Of a stretch of DNA of 64,000 nucleotides, positions 57,239 to 64,000 are shown piece by piece. The notes beneath the pieces were generated by a model, which was not told where the DNA came from, searched no databases, and saw only the letters and a list, made by a program, of their open reading frames with translations. The position numbers were made by a program, and so were the translations under genes. Location of the stretch: positions 31,434,001 through 31,498,000 of the forward strand of contig NC_091046.1 of assembly GCF_963966145.1 (NCBI RefSeq), read 5' to 3'. Origin of the DNA: Tenebrio molitor. Lineage: Eukaryota > Arthropoda > Insecta > Coleoptera > Tenebrionidae. How positions within the stretch are numbered: position 1 is the stretch's first letter; every line of letters begins with the position of its first letter.

Positions 57239-57846
57239 TTTTCGTGCAGCCCATCTGGGACTGCGATGTTTTTAACCCCCATGGGGCAATGTTAGGACGG
57301 GTATCTCCGTGATGATCAAATTTAAAATGCTGATTTAATTAGTACTCCTTTGGTTAGATTTTGTCTTCAACAAAAAGTACTGTCAGTTTTGCGCAAAGGT
57401 GTTATAGAATGATCACAGTTCACGGTATGTTATTCTAAACACATAACTTATAAATTAATAATTCAAAATTGATCTGTACTTTCTTTAAAACGATTACAGT
57501 ACAGCTAAAAATGCTAAAATGCCGAAATTGATAATTTGATGATGGAAGAAAAACGACAACAGTGTTACCAATCATTTCAAGCTGTCAACTATTAAACTAT
57601 TTATTTATTTGATTACAAATACAAATTTCAATTTAAATAGATTAATAATTATTTGGCCCCTGTAATATTATTTTATAAGATAAATGTAAAATAAAAAAAA
57701 AATCACTTATACTTCATCCTTGGATTATTTGATATGTTGATTATTCAAAGTCATCAAAGTCAGCTGAGCTGAACCTGAAATGTCGCTGTGCGCTGTCACA
57801 GTTAATGTCATGTGTCTAACCAAAAGCACTTTTCAAAAATTTGGGA
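57239..57846. promoter_or_regulatory. Shared 5' region of two divergent genes
   Basis: About 600 bp between the start codons of the AP1AR-like gene (-) and the ENPP-like gene (+). No mobile element is recognisable, unlike other intergenic stretches, which fits a retained bidirectional promoter. No specific promoter motif can be named. Confidence 0.4.
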
Positions 57847-59628
57847 ATGATTTTTAAAATTATCTTACAGTGTCTCCTAGTAAATTTCATATATTCACTT
57901 TCCCAAAATCCCATTTTAATAGTTGTATCCTATGATGCATTCAGGTATGATTTTTTTAATACAAAAGCAATACCCAATATGAATAGGTTAAGAAGAGCAG
58001 GAGTGTATTCAGATTACTTAATAAATGTGTTTCCAACTAAAACGTTTCCAAACCATCACACAATTGCAACAGGATTATATCCAGAAGTACATGGTGTAGT
58101 GGGTAATAGTTATTTAGATAAAACAAGTAAAAGAGTGGTAAACATAAATTATGATATGTTTCATTATGACAACAATATTGTTCCCATTTGGCGCAAGAAT
58201 GAAGATGCAGGTGATGGCAGACATTCAGCTGTTATGATGTGGCCAGGTGGATGTTATCCTTATCAGGGTAAAAATGTTACACATTGCCAAAACTACAATC
58301 CTCACTTTGATTGGTTTAAACGTGTGGATATGGTAAAAAAAAAGGAAATAAAACATGTTTAATGGCTTTACAATTTGCTTATAGGTTATTGATTGGTTGG
58401 TACATCCTAAAAAACCAGCCAACTTGGTAATGCTTTATTTTGAAGAACCTGATACCCATGCTCATATTTTTGGTTTAGATTCTAATATAGTTGATAACTT
58501 AATTCAAAAATTAGATAACATCACTTTTTATTTAGAAGTAAGTTCACCGCTCTCACTTTATAATTTCATGTATGAAACTATTTTAGCAACAACTGGAAAG
58601 AAATCATCTATCAGATAAAGTTCACGTAATACATTTAAGTGACCATGGAATGATAAATGTGAAACCACCAAATTTTATAAATGTAACACAATATTTAACA
58701 CCAGGTACATATATTTATGCAGGTTCTACACCAGTACTTCAGTTTTATTCTAATGGAGGTATTAGTTCAAAATATTTTTTGACATGTACTTAATTTTAAA
58801 ATATTTAGGCTCAGAATCTGATATATATGAAAAATTAAAAAATGGATCAATTGAAAATGGTCACTTTAAGGTATTTAAAAAGGATGACTATCCAAGCAGG
58901 TGGCATTACAAAAACAATCTTAGAAGTCCACCAATTTTAGTTTTGGCCAACATGGGATATGGATTAGACGATTTAATTATAGCTGCTGCAAAAATAGCTG
59001 AAGAGAATCGCTTTACATGTAAATTTAAACATAACTGATTAAAATAAGTCTTTAATCTTTGATGTTTTAGTAACAAATGATTCCACATTTGGTGTCCATG
59101 GTTATGATTTTACAGAAAAAGAAATGCACCCATTTTTCATGGCAAGAGGTCCTAAAATAAAAAAAAATCATAAAGTACAACCTTTTGGTACAGTAGACTT
59201 ATTTAATTTGTTCTGTGAAATACTTGAAATTGCCTCTACTAAAAATAATGGAACTTCAGATAAGATTACAGATATATTAGTTAAGCAGAGTGGAAAATAT
59301 TCTTTGACAACCATACTCACCATTACTGGTACGTTCATCATTTTTATGTTTTTGTCTGTGGGATGGTCTTACTACCAAATATATTTTTAATATTTACCTT
59401 ATTGCACGTTTATTCATGGCATGCTATTTAATAACAAAATGTTTACATTTTTCAGCAGGAGGCATTTTCATTGCTCTCATTCTAATTAGTTGTGCAGCTG
59501 TGCTTACCTTAATGATGATTAAAAGGCAACAAAGCATTACTACGACTGCTGCTTTAAATAAACGATTTCCTCAAACTTTTCAAAGTAGTATTGAAGCGCA
59601 ACATCTATTAGAACCAGAAGACGCGTAA
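57847..59628 (+). CDS. ENPP4/5-like ectonucleotide pyrophosphatase/phosphodiesterase
   Basis: Exons 57847-58332, 58385-58537, 58587-58758, 58809-59018, 59071-59328, 59456-59628; phases 0, 0, 1, 1, 1; 483 residues. The ATG at 57847 gives a hydrophobic signal sequence (residues 1-19). Alkaline-phosphatase-fold zinc ligands and nucleophile are all present: D30 in VSYDAFR, T66 in FPTKTFPNHH, D185 and H189 in EEPDTHAH, D232-H233 in SDHGM, H350 in GVHGYD. A transmembrane segment around 428-447 (GGIFIALILISCAAVLTLMM) and a short cytoplasmic tail give a type I ectoenzyme, cleaving extracellular nucleotide phosphodiesters in ENPP4-type members. Length agrees with ENPP4/5. Introns are short (50-130 bp). 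Confidence 0.93.
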
Positions 59629-60980
59629 TTTTAATTAACAGAACTCTGTATATAGATTGTTTACTGTGGTAAGACATCCTTCATCCATAAACAACCTTAA
59701 TAATAGAAAAAGTGAATAATGAAAGATCAGTTAGTTAATTTTAAATATAGGGCATATAGGTACTCTGCTTTACAATTATTCTCTTAAAATTTCGCTTAAT
59801 TTATAGTTTTAAATTCGAACTATACCCTGATATTTGACAGTTGTATCATCACAACATGTATTACTTTGCAATTTAGACTGGGGTGTGACCAAATCGTATG
59901 TAGACAGTGTTTATTTTAAAAGTAAATTTTGCATGTATGTTAGTTTTACGCACATACAATGACAATAAGTTCCTGAACTGTTTTAAAGTAATTGTGCAAG
60001 TTCTAATAATATAGTAACATGCATATCCGCCATTTTAAAGATAGCTCTATAGTCTGTTGGCTCCTTAACAGTGGCGACTCGTCGGATGATGTAAGTGAAA
60101 CGCTGTTAGAATTTTTTGTTGAAGGTTTTTGTTATAAATTATTATTTTGAAATATTTTTGGAATACATTTTATTTTGATCTCAACATAAATTAAGTTTAA
60201 AGGTGTTTTTTTTTTTAAATAAAAAATTTGAAAATTCTCGATCCAGGGGTTTTCGCTGCCGTTGACTTCAGACGCTGTTACATTGTAACGCTTTTAACTC
60301 TGCTTTTAAGTGGCATGCACAAATTGATAATGTCATTTCAACGGTTAAAGTTGAGGAAGGAGCTATTGCAGTAGTAGGCAGTGGTGAGCTGTAGTGGACT
60401 GTAACGAACTCATGCAAGCCCACTAACCCACTATTCAAATTTCCGTGTAACTTATTCCTATAGACTATTTTTTCCATGATATCATTGCTTAATAATTATT
60501 GACTAAAGAAGTCTGTTGTGGGAGCAGCCTAGCACAAGTATTCTTTTTAAATATCCAATATTGAAATTGATTTGTTTTTCTAAACACATGTAAGTGTAGG
60601 TAGGTTCCTTATTTAAAATAAAATCGTAAAAAAAATCCTGTAGCATTTTACTGTCATTTGCTTATGTGTTAAAAATAAATTTTAAAAATTGGTTAAATCG
60701 ACTTGTTACAGTTCACCACTGCCTTTCGGTAGTGATTGTACTTTATTGAGGTTACGGTGGTTAATAGCTTATTGCAGTTCGGTATGTGCTTATATCGATG
60801 AAAGACGACTTGGAATTTAAGCGGGATATGCCTATGTGAACGAACACTGTTAGAAAGTAAATTATAAATAGGTAGATCTATACCTATAACTACACAAAAT
60901 TAAATCTTCGAAGTGTTTAATTTTTTTAACGGATAAAGTAAATCGATACAACAATCAATTATTGTAAATACGGTGTAGTA
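59629..60980. other. 3' flank of the ENPP-like gene, no gene seen
   Basis: AT-rich sequence, probably 3' UTR at first. No well-placed AATAAA is close to the stop, so the transcript end is not defined. No conserved frame or clear repeat. Confidence 0.4.
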
Positions 60981-60983
60981 ATA

Positions 60984-61436
60984 CTGTGTCATCAAGAATG
61001 ACTAAGTCTGTTGGTAACAATGAAATTTGGCAAATTTGAAATTTACCATCAAAGGTTCATTTTTGTAATATTAACATAACCGGCATAACCAAAAATGTTT
61101 TTAATGTCGTCTCAAGTAAAAAAAAATCAGTCAGCGCGAATGGACCTTTACAAATAAGGATGCTCTTTATCGCACTGTGAGGTCACTGCGCAAATGAATT
61201 CTGCGTCCTGTGAGACAACAAAGATGTTGACCGTTAGGCTAGGTAACTTTGACGAGTTAAATCAACACAAACCAATGGAAATAAGTGTAGCGGTCAACTG
61301 TTCTCTCACAATGTGCAGATCTCTAGCGCATATTTTCCATCTCTTATAAATGTAAAGGTTCATTAGGAGACAAAAAAACACCAGTACTTCTCAATTGTTT
61401 CATTGATAACAGACTCAGTCATTGTTGATCACGTCG
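60984..61436. mobile_element. TA-flanked MITE (TCATCAAGAATGACTAAGT) with a nested insertion
   Basis: Same family as 44413-44654 (GTCTGTTGGTAACAATGAAA shared). A piece at about 61141-61361 with inverted GGACCTTTACAAATAAG / CTTATAAATGTAAAGGTTC ends is absent from the other copy. Confidence 0.72.
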
Positions 61437-61439
61437 TAC

Positions 61440-63150
61440 CTATATGTACCTATCTACGTATTGATAACTACTGATGCCTAAAAATCATTTAAAACAAACC
61501 TATCTACCTATCACAGTTTCAAATATAATTAATGTAGGCAAAAATTTGTGTGATTACCTATCTTTACTTTCTTTGTATTACTGTTTGATAACATGTTTTT
61601 AACTGTTTATAACTGTCGTTATTGTTACAAAAAAGTATAACAACTTCAAATTTTGTTACTATCGAAAAAGCAGAAACCGATAGAAAAATTGGGTTTCTCA
61701 TTTTATTATACATAACGTACCTACTTACCTGAACAGACGTTGCACCTAGAGAGACTAGAATGATTATTGTGGTACTGTGCTATTAACATAGATACAAACA
61801 TATTTTGCCTCTTTGACGATCAATGAGTTTTTTTCAATTTTAGTTTAAAAATTCAAATTGTATTTTCAAAAAATTATAAATATGTATAAATACCTACCTT
61901 TAATATCGTTTTGAGTCAAAATATTTTGCTATGTATAAACTGTACCTAGTTAAAAGCGGTGAACAGCGAATGTAATCCAAGTGTTGTAGATATTGTACAA
62001 TTGGCCTTTACTCTTTGCTCTTCCACATATAAGCATGCACATGACAAAACTGTAATCGGTTATTCATTGCCAATTATGGATGCACTTAAGTTTTTAAATT
62101 TATATTCACATGTTTATATGTTGTCAATATTGAAAGTATTTATTAAGTCTGCACTTTTTGAGTTTTTTTAACATGTATTCGTATTGCGAGGTTTGCCTAA
62201 CTACATATAACGTATAAGTACCACATTAGCAGAGTTCCTAAGTGATTCTGTTGTGATTATTTATTATTAGGTATTATTACTGAAAAAGTATGAGCAACTT
62301 TCATTCTTAGCTTTTTGCATCATATTTCCATTAAGTGGAAGACTTACTTTAAAAAAATAATATTCATTGTTAAATTTTTTAAATGAAATTTAGGTATATC
62401 AAAATTGCAAATTAAAAAATTAATGTCTGAATACAAAAACGGTCAAATTTAGGCAACTACTAACAGCAAAAATGTCTAAAGGTTCGTCCTCTACAGGCTT
62501 GTTATGCTTAGCTGTTAGGTACTTTTTGCAGGACATTTCAGCTGTAATTATAGTTATTTATGTATCAAGGGCATTATGAAGATGTTTATGTTCGAGGGCA
62601 ACCAGTTTAAAAGGTCGAGGGCCCCCAGGCCCGAGAGTTTTTAAGTTGCCAGAGAGCATAAACATCGAGTAATGCCCGTGGTGCATACAACGTTTTATGT
62701 TTCACTGCATTTGAATTTGTGAACATTTAAAAAATGTATAAATTGTGAACTTGATTTTGTTAAATTTCCTAGTTTGCGGTGGCTCGTATCTATGACGACT
62801 TGTTTGAGCGGGCGTAATAAGCGGGCATTATGATTTATACGCCCTAGGGCATTATAGCCTACTTAATATATCTAGTTGTCAAGGTATAAAAAAACAAATA
62901 ATGATTCAGTGAAACATAAATGTAGTTTAGGCCCCCATTTATTAATTCCCACGAATAGCATGTTCAAAATATACCTACATAGTAATAGAGTTGAACCTCG
63001 TTATAATGCGATCCACGTATGACGCCACGCAACTGTGGTTCCCAATTTTTGCAAGCTGAATTGTGTCTTTAACTAAAAAACGTTAAAAAAATGCATTTTT
63101 TTTCGCACATGTCGATATATTTTCTCGTTACGAATGCGTCACATCTAAAA
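61440..63150. other. Intergenic, hairpin at 62568-62700
   Basis: No exon recognised. GGGCATTATGAAGATGTTTATG at 62570 (first 20 bases) pairs with the inverse ending GTAATGCCCG near 62670; the loop contains CGAGGGC twice and GCCCGAG. Confidence 0.5.
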
Positions 63151-63152
63151 TG

Positions 63153-63370
63153 CATTCACGTTGTTTTGGCATAATGGGAGGCCATGGAAATTTTGCATTT
63201 AATTTGGTAGTAAAGCTGTTTGTTGAATTAGGTTATGTTTTTCTAATTTTGAGGTTATAAATAGCGTCAATGCCTAGTATGTTAGGCACTTTAGTGACGG
63301 AAATCAAACAGGTTGTTCAACGTTAAAAAAATAAATCATGATCTCCCATTATGCCAAAACAACGTGAACG
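63153..63370. mobile_element. MITE (ATTCACGTTGTTTTGGCATA)
   Basis: ATTCACGTTGTTTTGGCATA then ATGGGAG at the left; inverse CTCCCATTATGCC and AAACAACGTGAA at the right. Inner words (GTGACGGAAATCAAACAG, ATAGCGTCAATGC) recur inverted at 48080-48145 and 49142-49260, a split second copy. From 63370 to the end only AT-rich sequence is seen. Confidence 0.6.
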
Positions 63371-64000
63371 GTGTTTACTCTGGATGCACAAAAACAAACA
63401 AACCATCAAACTGCTTCTAACTTTACCGTAAAGTAACGGGTTTAGCTTATTTGGGACTATTTTGTCACATTAATACTAAAGTAGATCTAAAAATAATTTT
63501 TATAATTTTAACAATAATTGTTTTCAACAAAATCATACATCGAACGACTCGATGTTCGTTCATATTTTTAAAATCACATTTATACATTTATTTATTTCGT
63601 AAACCTTAATATAAAACCAAAAAAATAATAATTATCACATATGAATTAAACATGTGCATGTACTCAAGGTCATGTTAATTATTACATTTATTTGTTTTGT
63701 AGAAAAAGGACCCCAGTAATTTTAAAATTTAAACGGTAGTTATTTCGTTTACAACAAAATCAAATAAATCGCTAAGTAATTATATTTCCCGAACATGTTC
63801 ATGTGTATATAAAAATTAGTGTTGTTTTTGTGGTAAATACATTTGGGTGATACTAGAATAGAATAAGGTAGATTAGCTACTTCAGTTATGGAAATGTTGA
63901 ACAATTGTATTGTATAATAAATGTTTTGTTTATGGTTGTTTGTAATTTTAAAAATTTTATTCTGCAATTTTTCCTAAAGTTAACTGCTATATTAACGAAT

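Noticed and set aside
59629..64000. Search for a further gene or tRNA in the right-hand flank
   Set aside because: No cloverleaf, no conserved frame over 75 codons and no splice-linked exons could be supported.

Overview
This is AT-rich arthropod nuclear DNA, most probably from a beetle. Two facts support this: the genes have short spliced exons with GT-AG introns, and the transposon-linked protein families are typical of insect genomes. The beetle call is an impression from gene and repeat content, not a proof. No bacterial, organellar or CRISPR-type feature is seen, and no tRNA or rRNA gene was recognised.

Six protein-coding genes can be assembled exon by exon with matching intron phases. 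From left to right they are: (1) the 3' part of an unrecognised acidic, Cys-motif protein (38-3502, +); (2) SNAPC4, the Myb-repeat subunit of the snRNA-activating complex (22726-25698, +, 934 aa); (3) LMF2, lipase maturation factor 2 (33123-42964, -, 654 aa, nine exons, one 7.2-kb intron); (4) EEF1AKMT1, the eEF1A lysine methyltransferase (45212-52492, +, 211 aa, one 6.5-kb intron); (5) a 231-aa protein with an MGNC N-terminus and LEW(E/D) motifs resembling AP1AR/gamma-BAR (55416-57238, -); (6) an ENPP4/5-like ectonucleotide phosphodiesterase (57847-59628, +, 483 aa), divergent from gene 5 across about 600 bp. The genes belong to unrelated housekeeping pathways and are not an operon or cluster.

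Nearly everything else (3.6-22.1 kb, 26-33 kb, the two large introns, 53-55 kb, parts of 60-63 kb) is a layered deposit of small DNA transposons. Many are nested, and several insertions can be compared with an uninterrupted copy elsewhere in the same window, so target sites can be read directly. The classes seen are: many TA-flanked Tc1/mariner-type elements and MITEs; a long-TIR family with 3-bp (TTA/TAT) duplications; hairpin MITEs with 8-bp duplications; a P-like element with CATG ends, a 7-bp duplication and a broken THAP-like start; and relics of a non-LTR retrotransposon, a FLYWCH finger, DDE transposases and two unnamed repetitive protein families.

The most interesting element group lacks terminal inverted repeats. 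Its members end in a CpG-rich hairpin followed by TATACTA, and they sit inside runs of T with no other target duplication. At least three unrelated bodies (550, 456 and about 430 bp) share this 3' module, and one 550-bp type is present as an exact head-to-tail dimer. This fits a Helitron/Helentron-like rolling-circle mechanism and is the best candidate for an undescribed system in the window.
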